The translations under genes were made by a program, and so were the position numbers. This document shows positions 38,895 to 49,095 of a stretch of DNA of 64,000 nt, piece by piece. The notes beneath the pieces were generated by a model. The model was not told where the DNA came from. It did not search any database and saw only the letters and a list, made by a program, of their open reading frames with translations. Source of the DNA: Paraburkholderia sp. HP33-1 (GTDB lineage: Bacteria > Pseudomonadota > Gammaproteobacteria > Burkholderiales > Burkholderiaceae); NCBI RefSeq assembly GCF_021390595.1, contig NZ_JAJEJR010000001.1, forward strand, positions 2,728,001 to 2,792,000, written 5' to 3'. Each line of letters begins with the position of its first letter. The first letter of the stretch is position 1.

Positions 38895-39983
38895 TCACGC
38901 GCGCGGCTTCATCAGCACCTTGATCGAGTCGAGCGAGTTCGCGATCCTGATCGCTTCGTCCCATTCTTCCAACGAAAAGCCGTGCGTGACGATGCCCTTC
39001 GACGTAACGAGCCCGCGCGCGAGCAGATCGATCGCGATCGGATAGCAATAGGGTCCAAGATGCGCACCACGCACGTCGAGCTCCTTGCGATCGCCGATCA
39101 CCGACCAGTCGAGCGTCGTATCCGCGCCGAACACAGAGAATTCGACGAAGCGCCCGAGCTTGCGGATCAGGTCCATGCCCTGGTTCACGCCGATCGGCGC
39201 GCCGGTCGTTTCAATATAGACGTCGCAGCCGTATCCGTCTGTCAGTGAATGGATGATCGCGAGCGCGTCCTGCTGCTTCGGATTGATCGCCACGTCCGCG
39301 CCATATTCGCGCGCAAGGTCGAGCCGTTCTTCGACGAGATCGATCACGACGAGCTTCTTCGGTGTCTTCAGATGCGCGACCTGCGTCATCATCAAACCGA
39401 GCGGCCCCGCCCCCGCGATCACGACGACGTCGTCCAGTTGCAGATCGCCGCGATTGACCGTATGAATCGCGCAGGCGAGCGGCTCGATGATCGCGGCGTC
39501 TTCGAGCGAGATGCCGTCGGGAATCGTGTGGACGATCGCAGTCGGCGGAATGCGCATGTACTCGGCCATGCCGCCGTCTGCGACTTCGCGCTGAAAGCCG
39601 AAGATGTTGTGCACTTCGCACATCCAGTACTGACCGGATTTGCAATAACGGCACTTGCCGCACGGCACGATCTGCTCGGCGATCACGCGCTCGCCCTTCT
39701 TCACGCCGAAATGCTCGGCCGCGCCCTCGCCGAGTTCCTCGACATAGCCGAAGAACTCGTGGCCCGGAATCACCGGTGCCTTGACCCACGGGCTCGGGCC
39801 GCCCCAGAACATCTTCGCGCCCGAATGGCATTTGCAGTCGCTCGCGCAAATGCCGCATGCGGCAATGCGGATCACGAGTTCATGCGCGCGGGCGCGCGGC
39901 TTCTTTACCTGTTCGACGCGATAGTCTCTTGGTGCATGACAGACGATCGCCGTCATGTTCTGCTTATCGGATTGAGTCGTCAT
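38895..39983 (-). CDS. Zinc-dependent alcohol/polyol dehydrogenase
   Basis: Medium-chain dehydrogenase of 362 residues. Catalytic zinc residues are in CGICASDCKCHSG and IPGHEFFGYVEE; the structural zinc cysteines are in CGKCRYCKSGQYWMC; the NAD fold is at VVVIAGAGPLGLMMTQVA and VIDLVEERLDLA. It resembles erythritol/threonine/sorbitol-type dehydrogenases. With the kinase and SDR it could oxidise a polyol imported by the adjacent transporter. ATG at 39983. It follows the permease by 40 bp. Confidence 0.87.
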   Translation of the reverse strand: MTTQSDKQNMTAIVCHAPRDYRVEQVKKPRARAHELVIRIAACGICASDCKCHSGAKMFWGGPSPWVKAPVIPGHEFFGYVEELGEGAAEHFGVKKGERVIAEQIVPCGKCRYCKSGQYWMCEVHNIFGFQREVADGGMAEYMRIPPTAIVHTIPDGISLEDAAIIEPLACAIHTVNRGDLQLDDVVVIAGAGPLGLMMTQVAHLKTPKKLVVIDLVEERLDLAREYGADVAINPKQQDALAIIHSLTDGYGCDVYIETTGAPIGVNQGMDLIRKLGRFVEFSVFGADTTLDWSVIGDRKELDVRGAHLGPYCYPIAIDLLARGLVTSKGIVTHGFSLEEWDEAIRIANSLDSIKVLMKPRA

Positions 39984-40023
39984 TGCAGGGTCCTGCGAAA
40001 AGAGGGTTGTGAGGAAGAGAGCA

Positions 40024-41031
40024 CTACTTTCTACGGTCGCGGCTGATATAGATCGCGAGCAGAATGATTCCGCCCTTGATCACGTTCTGCACGTAAGGAT
40101 TCACGCCAACCATGTTCAGGCCGTTGTTCAGCACGCCGAGTAATAACGCACCGATCAGCGTGCCGATGATCGAACCGCGTCCACCGGAAATCGATGTGCC
40201 GCCCATCACGACGGCGGCGATCGCGTCGAGTTCGAAGCCGACGCCCGCGTTCGGCTGACCGCTCATCAGACGCGCGGTCAGCACGATCGCGGCGAACGCG
40301 GACGTCAACCCGGCGATCGTGTAGACGATCAGCTTCACGCGTGCGACGCGCACACCTGACAATCGCGTCGCCTGCTCGTTGCCGCCGATCGCATACACGT
40401 AGCGGCCAAACGGCATGCGTTCGAGCAGCACCCACGCGATCAGATAGATCACCGCCATGATCACGACCGGCGCCTGGATGCCGAGAATCTTGCCGCTGCC
40501 GAAGAAGCTGACCCACTCGGGCAGGCCATCGATCGGATAGCCGCCCGTGTAGATCAGCGCGAGACCGCGCGCAATCCCCATCGTCGCGAGCGTGACGATG
40601 ATCGGCGGCATGCCGGCGAACGCGACGAAGAAACCGTTGGCCGCGCCGAAGCCGAGGCCGACCGCGATGCCGACCGCCAGCGCGGCCACCGCATTCAGGC
40701 CGGCGACCATCAGCCCGGCCGACAGCGTGCCCGCGAGCGCCATCACCGAGCCGACCGACAGATCGATACCGCCCGTCAGGATCACGCAGGTCATGCCGAC
40801 CGCGATGATCGCGTTGATCGACACCTGGCGCAGCACGTTCTCGATGTTCGCGGCGGACAGGAAGCTATCGCTCGCGAACACCATCACGACGCAGACGACC
40901 AGCAGGCCGATGAACGGATAGAACAGCGTCGAGCGTTTCAGCGCAGCCCAGGTGAAACTCACCGGCGCACCTGGCGTGTCACCGCCGACGCTCGAAGTTT
41001 TCGGCGAGGAAGACGGATTAGGCATGTTCAT
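40024..41031 (-). CDS. RbsC-type sugar ABC transporter permease
   Basis: A 335-residue inner-membrane permease of the ribose/xylose (CUT2) family with about ten helices. Signatures: [20 protein letters not shown] (about residues 85-104), [10 protein letters not shown], and [20 protein letters not shown]. The start at 41031 (MNMPNPSSS) has GGAG 6 bp upstream and overlaps the ATPase gene by 14 bp. It works with the ATPase and binding protein of the same unit. Confidence 0.93.
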   Translation of the reverse strand: MNMPNPSSSPKTSSVGGDTPGAPVSFTWAALKRSTLFYPFIGLLVVCVVMVFASDSFLSAANIENVLRQVSINAIIAVGMTCVILTGGIDLSVGSVMALAGTLSAGLMVAGLNAVAALAVGIAVGLGFGAANGFFVAFAGMPPIIVTLATMGIARGLALIYTGGYPIDGLPEWVSFFGSGKILGIQAPVVIMAVIYLIAWVLLERMPFGRYVYAIGGNEQATRLSGVRVARVKLIVYTIAGLTSAFAAIVLTARLMSGQPNAGVGFELDAIAAVVMGGTSISGGRGSIIGTLIGALLLGVLNNGLNMVGVNPYVQNVIKGGIILLAIYISRDRRK

Positions 41032-42538
41032 GAGCAGCTCCAGACGACCCGGCGGTCGCATACGTCATCACGGCGTTCGATTCGATCGCGTCGCCTTCGA
41101 GCAATACTTCGATGCGGCCCTGGCGGAACACGGCGACGCGATCGCACATGCCGACGATCTCCGGCAATTCGGATGAAATCATGATGATCGAGTAGCCGCG
41201 CGCGGTCAGTTCGCGCATCAGCAGATAGATTTCGGCCTTCGCGCCGACGTCGATGCCCCGCGTCGGCTCGTCGAAGATCAAGATGTTGGTGTGGTGATTG
41301 AGCCAACGCGCAATCACGACCTTCTGCTGATTGCCGCCCGAGAGCGTCGCGACTTCGGTGTGCATCGTCGGCGCCTTCACGCCGACGCGCTTCATGATGT
41401 CGGCGGTCGCGCGCGCCTCGCTGCGCTGGTCGATAAAAAAGCGCAGCGAGCGATACTTGCCGAGGTTGTTGATCGAGATGTTCTGCTTGATCGAGAAGTC
41501 GGTAATCAGCCCTTCGGTCTTGCGGCTCTCGGGCAGAATGCCGACGCCCGCGCGCAACGCATCGGCCGGATCGGCAAGCTTCGCGGCCGCGCCGTTCACG
41601 CGAATCTCCTTCACGTACGCGGGGTCCGCGCCGATCACCGCGAGCGCGGTCTCGGTGCGCCCCGAACCGACGAGTCCCGCGAAGCCGAGAATCTCGCCTT
41701 CGCGCAGCGTGAAGCTCAGCTCAGGGCTGTCCTTGAACCGCTGCAGGCGCACGACGTCGAGCACGATCTTCGCGTCCGCGCGCGGCGCCGGCTTCGGCGG
41801 AAAGCTGCTTTCGATGCGGCGGCCCACCATCATCTGCACGAGCCGGCTCACGTCGGATTGCGCGACCTCGGTCATGCCGACGTACTGGCCGTCGCGCAGC
41901 ACCGTGATGCGGTCGCACACTTCGAAAATCTCTTCGAGGTGGTGCGAGATAAAGATCATCGCGACGCCCTGCTGCTTGAGCTCGCGCATGATCGCAAACA
42001 GATGCGCGGCCTCGGCGGGCGTCAGTGTCGCGGTCGGTTCGTCGAGGATCAGCACGCGCGCATCGAGCGACAACGCCTTGCCGATTTCGACGAACTGCTG
42101 CTGCGCGACCGACAGTTCCCTGATCGGCACCGACAGATCGATCGTTACACCGAGCCGCGCGAAAATCTCCGCAGCCGCGTGCCGCATCCTGCCGCGTTCG
42201 AGCAGGCCGATGCGGTTGCGCAATTCGCGGCCGAGAAACATGTTCTCCACCGCGTTCAGATACGGAATCAGGCTGAACTCCTGAAACACAATGCCGACGC
42301 CCGCAGCCACCGCGTCGTGATAGTTCGCGAAGTGGCGTGGCTCGCCGTCGAGTGTGATCGTGCCTTCGTCAGGCTGATAGATGCCGCACAGAATCTTCAT
42401 CAGCGTCGACTTGCCCGCGCCGTTCTCGCCGAGCAGCGCATGAATCTCGCCGCGCGCGATCTCGAGGTGAATGCCTTGCAACGCCTTCACACCGGGAAAG
42501 CTCTTGCTGATGTTGTCGAGCTTCAGAATCGTGTCCAT
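41018..42538 (-). CDS. RbsA-type sugar ABC transporter ATP-binding protein
   Basis: A 506-residue protein with two ABC domains, as usual for CUT2 transporters. The first has [16 protein letters not shown] (about residues 36-51) and the signature [12 protein letters not shown], with [11 protein letters not shown]. The second, partly degenerate, has [15 protein letters not shown] and [16 protein letters not shown] with [14 protein letters not shown]. The start at 42538 follows AGAGGAA. It lies 62 bp after the binding-protein gene and overlaps the permease. Confidence 0.94.
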   Translation of the reverse strand: MDTILKLDNISKSFPGVKALQGIHLEIARGEIHALLGENGAGKSTLMKILCGIYQPDEGTITLDGEPRHFANYHDAVAAGVGIVFQEFSLIPYLNAVENMFLGRELRNRIGLLERGRMRHAAAEIFARLGVTIDLSVPIRELSVAQQQFVEIGKALSLDARVLILDEPTATLTPAEAAHLFAIMRELKQQGVAMIFISHHLEEIFEVCDRITVLRDGQYVGMTEVAQSDVSRLVQMMVGRRIESSFPPKPAPRADAKIVLDVVRLQRFKDSPELSFTLREGEILGFAGLVGSGRTETALAVIGADPAYVKEIRVNGAAAKLADPADALRAGVGILPESRKTEGLITDFSIKQNISINNLGKYRSLRFFIDQRSEARATADIMKRVGVKAPTMHTEVATLSGGNQQKVVIARWLNHHTNILIFDEPTRGIDVGAKAEIYLLMRELTARGYSIIMISSELPEIVGMCDRVAVFRQGRIEVLLEGDAIESNAVMTYATAGSSGAAHEHA

Positions 42539-42600
42539 CGCGTGTTCCTCTGCCGCGCGCCGCCGCGCATGATCCCCGCCCGCGGCGGCCTGCTCTCGCG

Positions 42601-43563
42601 TTACCAGCTGAAGCCCTTCGCGTTGCTCCTGTCGATCATCTTCACGTCGACCGGAATCGCTTTCGGCACATTGGCGCCCCACTTCTTCGCGAGCGCGATG
42701 CCCAGCGCGATCCGCACCTGATCGGCCGGAAATTGCGCTGACGTCTCGACGAATTTCGAATTCGGCTTCTGGATCGCGGCGATCGCTTCGGGCGCACCGT
42801 CCACGCTCGTGAGCTTGATGTCCTTACCCGACGATTCGATCGCCGAGAGCGCGCCCATCGCGCCGCCGTCGTTCACGCTGAACACGCCCTTCAGGTTCGG
42901 ATGGGCCTGAATCATGTTCTCGGTGACGGACAACGCGGTCGCGCGTTCCTGCTTGCCGTTCTGCGTATCGACGAGCTTCACGCCCGGCGATTTCGCGAGC
43001 GCCGCCTTGCAGCCGCGCACGCGTTCGAGAATCGGCACGACCGGAATGCCGTCGAGAATCGCCACCTCGCCGCTGCCGCCGATCGACTTCGCGAGGTAGT
43101 CGCAGGCCATCACGCCCGCATCGTAGTTCTTCGAGCCGACGAACGAATCGACCGGACCGTTCGCGTTCGCGTCGACCGCGACGACCACCACACCCGCTTT
43201 CTTCGCCGACGTGACCGCCGACTGGATGCCGGTCGAGTCGGTCGGATTGACCAGCAGGATGTCGATCTTCTTTTGCAGCATGTCTTCGACGTCGCTGACC
43301 TGCTTGCTGACATCGTGATGCGCGTCGGTGACGACGACCGTCGCGCCGGTCGACGCGGCTGCGTCGTTCAGCGCTTTTTGCATCGTCACGAAGTACGGGT
43401 TGTTCAGTTCCTGGAACGTCATGCCGATTTTCAGCGGCGCGGCCTGCGCAGTCTGCGCGGCCTGGATAGCGACGAGCGACAAGCCGAACCCGAGCGCAGC
43501 GACGCGGCGCGCGAACGTCATTGAAGCGGGCATCGGGTTAAGCGAAAAAGCAGATGACTTCAT
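42601..43563 (-). CDS. Sugar/polyol-binding protein of the RbsABC-type transporter
   Basis: A 320-residue periplasmic binding protein of the ribose/galactose (PBP type 1) fold. The signal peptide is residues 1-42 ([18 protein letters not shown], then A); the mature part begins [20 protein letters not shown], with later [25 protein letters not shown] and [11 protein letters not shown]. The substrate is unknown, but adjacency to a polyol dehydrogenase and kinase suggests a sugar alcohol. The start at 43563 follows GGAGACAACC. It is 97 bp downstream of the AraC-type gene. Confidence 0.92.
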   Translation of the reverse strand: MKSSAFSLNPMPASMTFARRVAALGFGLSLVAIQAAQTAQAAPLKIGMTFQELNNPYFVTMQKALNDAAASTGATVVVTDAHHDVSKQVSDVEDMLQKKIDILLVNPTDSTGIQSAVTSAKKAGVVVVAVDANANGPVDSFVGSKNYDAGVMACDYLAKSIGGSGEVAILDGIPVVPILERVRGCKAALAKSPGVKLVDTQNGKQERATALSVTENMIQAHPNLKGVFSVNDGGAMGALSAIESSGKDIKLTSVDGAPEAIAAIQKPNSKFVETSAQFPADQVRIALGIALAKKWGANVPKAIPVDVKMIDRSNAKGFSW

Positions 43564-43660
43564 GGTTGTCTCCATTCTTTGAAGTGAGCACGCCCCTCGC
43601 GCTGTGAGCGCACAGCGCGATCGATGCGTGGTGAAACGCGAGTGGACTACTGAGCGGGCA

Positions 43661-44638
43661 CTATGTGACCGGATACGCGACGCCGCTACGAGGCAAACCC
43701 GGCGCGAGCACGATCGCCGGCGCGTTGTCGATGCCCCTGCCGTGCGCGGCCGCTTGCTCCGAAGCATCGCGGCTCGCGTCGTTCAGTTGCTGATAACGGC
43801 GAAACGTCGACGGCGCCATGCCCTTCATCGCGAGAAACTGCCGGTTGAAATTCGACAGGTTGTTAAAGCCCGCCTTGAAGCAGATGTCGGTCACGCTCAG
43901 TTCGCCATCGGTCAACAACTGGCAAGCGAGATTGATGCGCATGCGGTTCACGTACTGCACGAACGGCAGCCCGGTATGGCGGCGGAAATAACGCGAAAAC
44001 GCGCTGACGCTCTGACCGGCAAGTTGTGCGAGCTCCGACTCACGCAACTCGTTCGCGAAGTTCTTGCCGATATACGCGAGCACGTGATTGATGCGGGTTG
44101 CCGCGAAGCTGGTCGGATCAGCCTGATACGCGGGACTCGCGAGCGTGTCGCGATCCGGCGCGTTCATCAGGATCTCGAGCATCGACATGAACAGCACGAG
44201 CCGGCGCAGACCGCGCGCCGCGAGCAATTCGAGAAAGAGCGGCTTGATCTGCGCCGAAGTCTGCGTGCCGAACGACAGGCCGCGTCGCGCATCGGCGAGC
44301 ATCGCCTCGACCTGACGCCACTCGGGAAAGCTCTCGAGACAGTTCGATACGAACTCCTGACCGAACTGCACGACCAGATTGCGCTGCGCGACGCTCTCGC
44401 CTTCAGGCACATCGCTGACCCAGTTGTGCGGCAGGTTCGGCCCCATCAGCACGAGATTGCCCGGCGCGAAACTGCCGATGTGATCGCCGACGAACATCTT
44501 GCCGGTGGTCGCGACGATCAGGTGGATCTCGTACTCCGGATGAAAGTGCCAGCGTACCGTGCGATACGGATAGCCATGCGACCACACTTTGAACGATTCG
44601 TCGTGGCGGACAGCCACGATTTCGAGATCAGGTTGCAC
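43661..44638 (-). CDS. AraC-family transcriptional regulator
   Basis: A 325-residue regulator with an N-terminal cupin sugar-sensing domain (HFHPEYEIHLIV, residues about 31-42; GDHIGSFAPGNLVLMGPNLPH) and C-terminal AraC DNA-binding domain (SELAQLAGQSVSAFSRYFRR and ITDICFKAGFNN-like SVTDICFKAGFNNLSNFNRQF). The start is placed at GTG 44638, since GGAGG is 6 bp upstream; GTG 44728 would add 30 residues. Its position just before the transporter suggests it controls the downstream unit. The intergenic region it shares with dalD is divergent. Confidence 0.9.
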   Translation of the reverse strand: MQPDLEIVAVRHDESFKVWSHGYPYRTVRWHFHPEYEIHLIVATTGKMFVGDHIGSFAPGNLVLMGPNLPHNWVSDVPEGESVAQRNLVVQFGQEFVSNCLESFPEWRQVEAMLADARRGLSFGTQTSAQIKPLFLELLAARGLRRLVLFMSMLEILMNAPDRDTLASPAYQADPTSFAATRINHVLAYIGKNFANELRESELAQLAGQSVSAFSRYFRRHTGLPFVQYVNRMRINLACQLLTDGELSVTDICFKAGFNNLSNFNRQFLAMKGMAPSTFRRYQQLNDASRDASEQAAAHGRGIDNAPAIVLAPGLPRSGVAYPVT

Positions 44639-44908
44639 TGTCTGCCTCCATGAAGCGGCACGCGAGAGGCGTCGCCGATCTTGATCTTGTATAAGCGAAA
44701 AATAACCGCCAAACGACTGGGCGGCCACTTAAAAAGCGACCGCGGACCGATACTTTTTTGCACTCGGGTTAGTCCCGACGCGCGATAGGTCAAATTTGAT
44801 GCAATGCAATATGAATGGTGCGGCGGCTTTTCCGCCCTCCGGCACTTGTCATTGCACCCCTCGCATCCCGCATGCCGCGCTGCGCCACGAAAACCCCGTG
44901 CCCTTGCC

Positions 44909-44937
44909 TTGACTTTCACCTGTCCGGGTACGATCAT
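44909..44937 (+). promoter_or_regulatory. Predicted dalD promoter, twin of the smoS promoter
   Basis: TTGACT (44909-44914), a 17-bp spacer and GATCAT (44932-44937). The same boxes, spacing and much of the spacer occur in front of smoS (55257-55285 on the minus strand). The -10 is non-consensus but identical in both. Confidence 0.6.
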
Positions 44938-44947
44938 TCGCTCACAT

Positions 44948-44965
44948 ACAGAGCAAATGCTCTGT
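44948..44965 (+). promoter_or_regulatory. Palindromic operator of dalD
   Basis: ACAGAGCAAATGCTCTGT, an 8-bp perfect inverted repeat around AA, starts 10 bp after the -10 box and so overlaps or follows the transcription start, a typical repressor position. A related site lies at 55229-55246. Confidence 0.6.
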
Positions 44966-45017
44966 ACGCAGAAAAAGCGCGCCCCGAGCGCTGCGATCAG
45001 GTTTTTCGGAGACAAAC

Positions 45018-46439
45018 ATGGACAGCGGGCAAGGCAGCGGCGCGGCCGCACACGTGATCCTGCACATCGGCGCGGGATCGTTCCATCGCGCACATCAGGC
45101 GTGGTATCTGCATCGCCTCAACGCAGCGAGGGCGGCCAGCGAGCCGCACTGGTCTCTGACCGTCGGCAATATCCGCAGCGACATGAACCCGGTGCTCGAA
45201 GCGCTCGCCGCGCAGAACGGCGTCTACACGCTCGAAACCGTCACGCCGCACGGCGAGCGCGCGTACGAGACGATCCGCTCGATCGAGCGCGTGCTGCCGT
45301 GGAGCGAAAGCCTCGACGGACTGATCGAAGCGGGTGCCGATCCAGCCTGCAAGATCATCGCGTTCACCGTGACCGAAGGCGGCTATTACCTCGACGAGCA
45401 CGACCGGCTCGACACCGCGAATCCCGACCTCGCCGCTGACCTCGCCGGCGCCCACACGACCATCTACGGCGCGCTCGCGGCGATTCTCGACGCGCGCGTG
45501 AAGCGCGGCGCGGGCCCCGTCACGCTGCAGAGCTGCGACAACCTGCGCAGCAACGGCGAGCGCTTTCATGCGGGCATGAGCGAGTTTCTCGAACGGCGCG
45601 GCGCGAACGAACTCGCGCAATGGTTCGACGACTACACGTCGTGCCCATGCTCGATGGTCGATCGCATCACGCCGCGTCCGACGCCCGACGTGCGCGAGCG
45701 CGTGAAGGCCGCGACCGGCGTCGACGACGCGTGTCCCGTGATGGGCGAGGCGTTCATCCAGTGGGTCATCGAGGACCGCTTCATCGCGGGGCGGCCGGCC
45801 TGGGAGAAGGTCGGCGCGGAACTCGTGGATTCCGTGCTGCCGTATGAGGAAGCGAAGATCCGCATCCTCAACGCGACGCATAGCTGCATCGCGTGGGCAG
45901 GCACGCTGGTCGGCCTGAACTACATCCACGAAGGCGCGCTCGACGCCGACATCCGCCAGTTCGCGTACGACTACGTGACCGACGACGTGATCCCGTGTCT
46001 GTTGCCAAGTCCGCTCGATCTCGAACGCTATCGCGATGTCGTGCTCGAGCGCTTCAGCAACCCGCATATCCTCGACACGAACCAGCGCGTCGCCGCCGAT
46101 GGCTTCTCGAAGCTGCCCGGCTTCATCGCGCCGACCCTGGCCGAATGCTTCGAGCGCGGAGCGACGCCGGCAGCGACCGCGATTCTGCCCGCGCTGTTCT
46201 TCCGCTTTCTCGAACGCTGGCACAAGGGCAAGCTGCCGTACGCGTATCAGGATGGCGTAATGGACGAGCGCGTCGCACACGGTTTCTTCACAGCGCCCGA
46301 TCCGCTGCGCGCGTTCGCGGCCGACCGGCTGCTGTGGGGCGGCATGGCGCAGACAGCCGAGCTCGAAGCGGCGCTTGCCGGCGCGCTCGCGCGTGTGGAC
46401 GCATGGCTCGCAAAACGCGGTGCAACGAGCCAGGCTTAA
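45018..46439 (+). CDS. dalD: D-arabinitol 4-dehydrogenase (mannitol dehydrogenase family)
   Basis: Oxidises D-arabitol to D-xylulose with NAD. The 473-residue, long-chain polyol dehydrogenase has [18 protein letters not shown] (about 13-30), [34 protein letters not shown] and the catalytic-lysine region [14 protein letters not shown]. Assignment to arabitol rather than mannitol rests on the adjacent xylulokinase and on likeness to DalD, as I recall it. GGAGAC precedes the ATG. 67 bp separate it from xylB. Confidence 0.8.
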   Translation: MDSGQGSGAAAHVILHIGAGSFHRAHQAWYLHRLNAARAASEPHWSLTVGNIRSDMNPVLEALAAQNGVYTLETVTPHGERAYETIRSIERVLPWSESLDGLIEAGADPACKIIAFTVTEGGYYLDEHDRLDTANPDLAADLAGAHTTIYGALAAILDARVKRGAGPVTLQSCDNLRSNGERFHAGMSEFLERRGANELAQWFDDYTSCPCSMVDRITPRPTPDVRERVKAATGVDDACPVMGEAFIQWVIEDRFIAGRPAWEKVGAELVDSVLPYEEAKIRILNATHSCIAWAGTLVGLNYIHEGALDADIRQFAYDYVTDDVIPCLLPSPLDLERYRDVVLERFSNPHILDTNQRVAADGFSKLPGFIAPTLAECFERGATPAATAILPALFFRFLERWHKGKLPYAYQDGVMDERVAHGFFTAPDPLRAFAADRLLWGGMAQTAELEAALAGALARVDAWLAKRGATSQA

Positions 46440-46506
46440 TGCGCATGACAGCGCGCGCGATGTCCGGCTAAAGTAGCGCATCCCCAACGACGAAGGTTTC
46501 GCTCCC

Positions 46507-47988
46507 ATGTACCTAGGCATCGACCTCGGCACGTCCGAAGTGAAAGTTCTGCTGCTCGCCTCCGACGGCCGCGTGATCGGCACGGCCGGCTCACCGTTCA
46601 CGGTTTCGCGTCCGCATCAGCGCTGGTCCGAGCAGAATCCCGAAGACTGGTGGGCAGGCACGCGCGCGGCGCTCGCCGCCTTGCGCGCGCGCCATCCCGA
46701 CGAGTTCGCGCAGATTCGCGGCATCGGCCTGTCTGGGCAGATGCACGGCGCGGTGCTGCTCGACGCGGATAACCGCGTGCTGCGGCCCGCGATCCTGTGG
46801 AACGACATGCGCAGCGACAAGGAATGCGCGGAGCTCACCGAGCGCGCGCCGGAGCTGCACCGCGTGGCCGGCAATCTGGCGATGCCCGGTTTCACCGCGC
46901 CGAAGCTGCTGTGGGTCGCGCATCACGAGCCGGACATTTTCGCGAGAACGGCCTGCGTGCTGCTGCCGAAAGACTATCTGCGTCTGCAACTGACGGGCGG
47001 CAAGGTGTCTGATCCCTCGGATGCGGCCGGCACGCTGTGGCTCGACGTCGCAAAACGCGACTGGTCGGATTCGTTGCTTGCTGCCTGCAACATGACGCGC
47101 GCGCAAATGCCGGCGCTGCGCGAAGGCAGCGCGCCGGCCGGCACGCTGCTGCCGGAAGTCGCGCGTGAATTCGGCCTCAGCGAGAACGTGATCGTCGCGG
47201 CCGGCGGCGGCGACAACGCGACCAGCGCAATCGGCATCGGCGCGACGCAGCCGGGCGACGGCTTCGTATCATTGGGCACGTCGGGCGTGCTGTGCGTGGT
47301 CGGCGACAGCTTCCGGCCGAACCCGGCCTCCGCCGTGCACGCTTTCTGTCATGCGATCCCGGACCGCTGGCATCAGATGAGCGTGGTGCTGTCGGCGGCG
47401 AGCTGTCTGCGCTGGGTCTGCAAGCTCACCTCGACCGACGAGCCGACGCTGCTCGCTGAAATCGAGGCGCTGCCCGCCGACGCCTTGACTACCGCGCCGC
47501 TCTTTTTGCCGTATCTGTCGGGAGAGCGCACGCCGCATAACGACCCGTACGCGCAAGGTGTGTTTTTCGGCATGACTCACGCGACCGATCGCGCGCTGCT
47601 CGGCTACGCGGTGCTCGAAGGCGTGACGCTCGCGCTGACCGACGGCCTCGACGCACTGCGCGCGGCCGGCACCGAGGCGAAGGTGCTGTCGCTGCTCGGC
47701 GGCGGCGCACGTAGCGACTACTGGGCCCAGCTGCTCGCCGACGCGCTCGACACCGTCACGGTCAAGCACGGCGGCGGCGAAACCGGCGCGGCGCTCGGCG
47801 CGGCGCGCCTCGGCTGGCTCGCCGCGGGTGGCGATCCCGCCACCGTGCTGACCAAGCCGCCCGTCGAAAAGGAGTTCACGCCGAATCCGCGTCGGCACGC
47901 GCAATTGCGCACGCGCCTCGAAGCGTATCGCGCGTTGTATCGCCACGTACGGCCGCTGTTCGATCCCGCGCGCGCGCCGCTCGCCTGA
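46507..47988 (+). CDS. xylB: Xylulokinase XylB
   Basis: Phosphorylates D-xylulose to D-xylulose 5-phosphate, feeding the pentose phosphate pathway. The 493-residue FGGY kinase has GIDLGTSEVKVLLL (about residues 4-17), the xylulokinase motif GLSGQMHGAVLLD, AGGGDNATSAIGIG, LGTSGVLCVV and LLGGGARSDYWAQLLAD. It lies directly after dalD, whose product is its substrate. A 13-bp hairpin follows the stop codon before the SorC-type gene. Confidence 0.94.
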   Translation: MYLGIDLGTSEVKVLLLASDGRVIGTAGSPFTVSRPHQRWSEQNPEDWWAGTRAALAALRARHPDEFAQIRGIGLSGQMHGAVLLDADNRVLRPAILWNDMRSDKECAELTERAPELHRVAGNLAMPGFTAPKLLWVAHHEPDIFARTACVLLPKDYLRLQLTGGKVSDPSDAAGTLWLDVAKRDWSDSLLAACNMTRAQMPALREGSAPAGTLLPEVAREFGLSENVIVAAGGGDNATSAIGIGATQPGDGFVSLGTSGVLCVVGDSFRPNPASAVHAFCHAIPDRWHQMSVVLSAASCLRWVCKLTSTDEPTLLAEIEALPADALTTAPLFLPYLSGERTPHNDPYAQGVFFGMTHATDRALLGYAVLEGVTLALTDGLDALRAAGTEAKVLSLLGGGARSDYWAQLLADALDTVTVKHGGGETGAALGAARLGWLAAGGDPATVLTKPPVEKEFTPNPRRHAQLRTRLEAYRALYRHVRPLFDPARAPLA

Positions 47989-48000
47989 GCGTCAAGCGCT

Positions 48001-48031
48001 GCTGGCCTGCGCGGTAGACGCGCAGGCCAGC
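48001..48031 (+). other. Strong intercistronic hairpin between xylB and the SorC-type gene
   Basis: A perfect 13-bp stem, GCTGGCCTGCGCG (48001-48013) with CGCGCAGGCCAGC (48019-48031), has a GTAGA loop, 12 bp after the xylB stop codon. No T run follows, so it is more likely an mRNA stabiliser or partial attenuator than a full terminator. Confidence 0.6.
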
Positions 48032-48076
48032 CGCTATCATCGGCACATTCAAGCAAAACCCGAGCGAAACCTCATC

Positions 48077-49024
48077 GTGCCCAGGTCCACAGAAAAACTC
48101 GATCTCGCCACGCGCGCCGCGTGGCTTTACTACGTCGCGGGCAATACCCAGAACGAAATCGCCGAGAAGCTGCAGGTGTCGCGGCCGGTCGCGCAGCGGC
48201 TCGTCGCGTTCGCAGTCGAAAAGAACCTGATCCGTGTGCGGGTCGATCACAAGCTCGCTGATTGCCTATCGCTCGCCGATCAGCTGTCGAAGCGCTACGG
48301 TCTCAGCCTGTGCGAGATCGTGCCGATCGACGGCGATACGCCCGAGGAACTCGACCGCAAGCTCGCGGTGGCCGGCGCACAGGTGATGGAGCGCTATCTG
48401 ACCGCGGAAAAGCCGATGGTCGTCGCGGTCAGCAGCGGCCGCACGCTGAAAGCCGCGGTCGATCAGATCGCGCAGCTAGACCGTCCGCAGCATCGGCTGG
48501 TATCGATGGTCGGGGCGATCGCCTCGGACGGCTCCTCGAACCGCTATGACGTCGCGCTGCACATTTCCGAGAAGACCGGCGGCAAGCATTTTCTGCTGCC
48601 CGCGCCGCTGCTCGCCGATAGCGAGGCAGAGCGTGCGCAGTGGTGCAATCACCGGCTGTACCGGATCGTCGAGTCGCTGTCCGCGCAGGCCGATGTCGCA
48701 TTCGTCGGCATCGGCAACATCGGCATGACCTGCCCGTTGCACGAGGACGGCTTCATCACGGATGGCGAGGTGGAGGAGCTGATGCAAAACGGCGCGGTCG
48801 CCGAAATGCTCGGCCTGCCGATCGATGCGGCCGGCGCGCACGTCGAATCGCCGACCGGCCGGCGCGTGACCAGCATCGCGCTCGACACGCCGCCGCGCCG
48901 GCCGACCATCGGCTTCGCGGGCGGGCAGCGCAAGCGCGAGGCGCTGATTGCGGTGCTCAAGGGCGGCTGGCTGTCGGGGCTCGTGACCGACGAGTCGTGT
49001 GCGCGGGCGGCGTTGGAGGCGTGA
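48077..49024 (+). CDS. SorC-family sugar-binding transcriptional regulator
   Basis: The 315-residue product has an N-terminal helix-turn-helix (YVAGNTQNEIAEKLQVSRPV, about residues 16-35) and the C-terminal SorC sugar-phosphate-sensing domain (VVAVSSGRTLKAAV, AFVGIGNIG, GAVAEMLG). Members bind palindromic operators and respond to a sugar or sugar phosphate. The likely targets are the dalD and smoS promoters, which share an operator, but this is inference. GTG start at 48077. It is convergent with the polyol ABC ATPase gene. Confidence 0.88.
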   Translation: MPRSTEKLDLATRAAWLYYVAGNTQNEIAEKLQVSRPVAQRLVAFAVEKNLIRVRVDHKLADCLSLADQLSKRYGLSLCEIVPIDGDTPEELDRKLAVAGAQVMERYLTAEKPMVVAVSSGRTLKAAVDQIAQLDRPQHRLVSMVGAIASDGSSNRYDVALHISEKTGGKHFLLPAPLLADSEAERAQWCNHRLYRIVESLSAQADVAFVGIGNIGMTCPLHEDGFITDGEVEELMQNGAVAEMLGLPIDAAGAHVESPTGRRVTSIALDTPPRRPTIGFAGGQRKREALIAVLKGGWLSGLVTDESCARAALEA

Positions 49025-49061
49025 GCCGCGGCTGCATGCTCATAGAGTAACTTCGTAGCAA

Positions 49062-49093
49062 AAGCAAAGCGGCGCCCTGGCGCCGCTTTGCTT
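49062..49093. terminator. Bidirectional terminator between the SorC-type gene and the polyol ABC unit
   Basis: A 15-bp perfect stem, AAGCAAAGCGGCGCC (49062-49076) with GGCGCCGCTTTGCTT (49079-49093), has a tiny loop. It begins right beside the ATPase stop codon and has short T/A tracts on both sides. Confidence 0.7.
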
Positions 49094-49095
49094 CA

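Larger units (their letters stand above)
44639..45017. other. 379-bp divergent region between the AraC-type gene and dalD
   Basis: No gene. It holds the dalD promoter and operator (44909-44965) and presumably the promoter of the AraC-type gene, which was not located. Confidence 0.6.

Noticed and set aside
41291..42721. 476-codon antisense frame opposite the RbsA-type ATPase gene
   Set aside because: Composition typical of a codon-bias shadow, while the opposite strand encodes a clear ABC ATPase.
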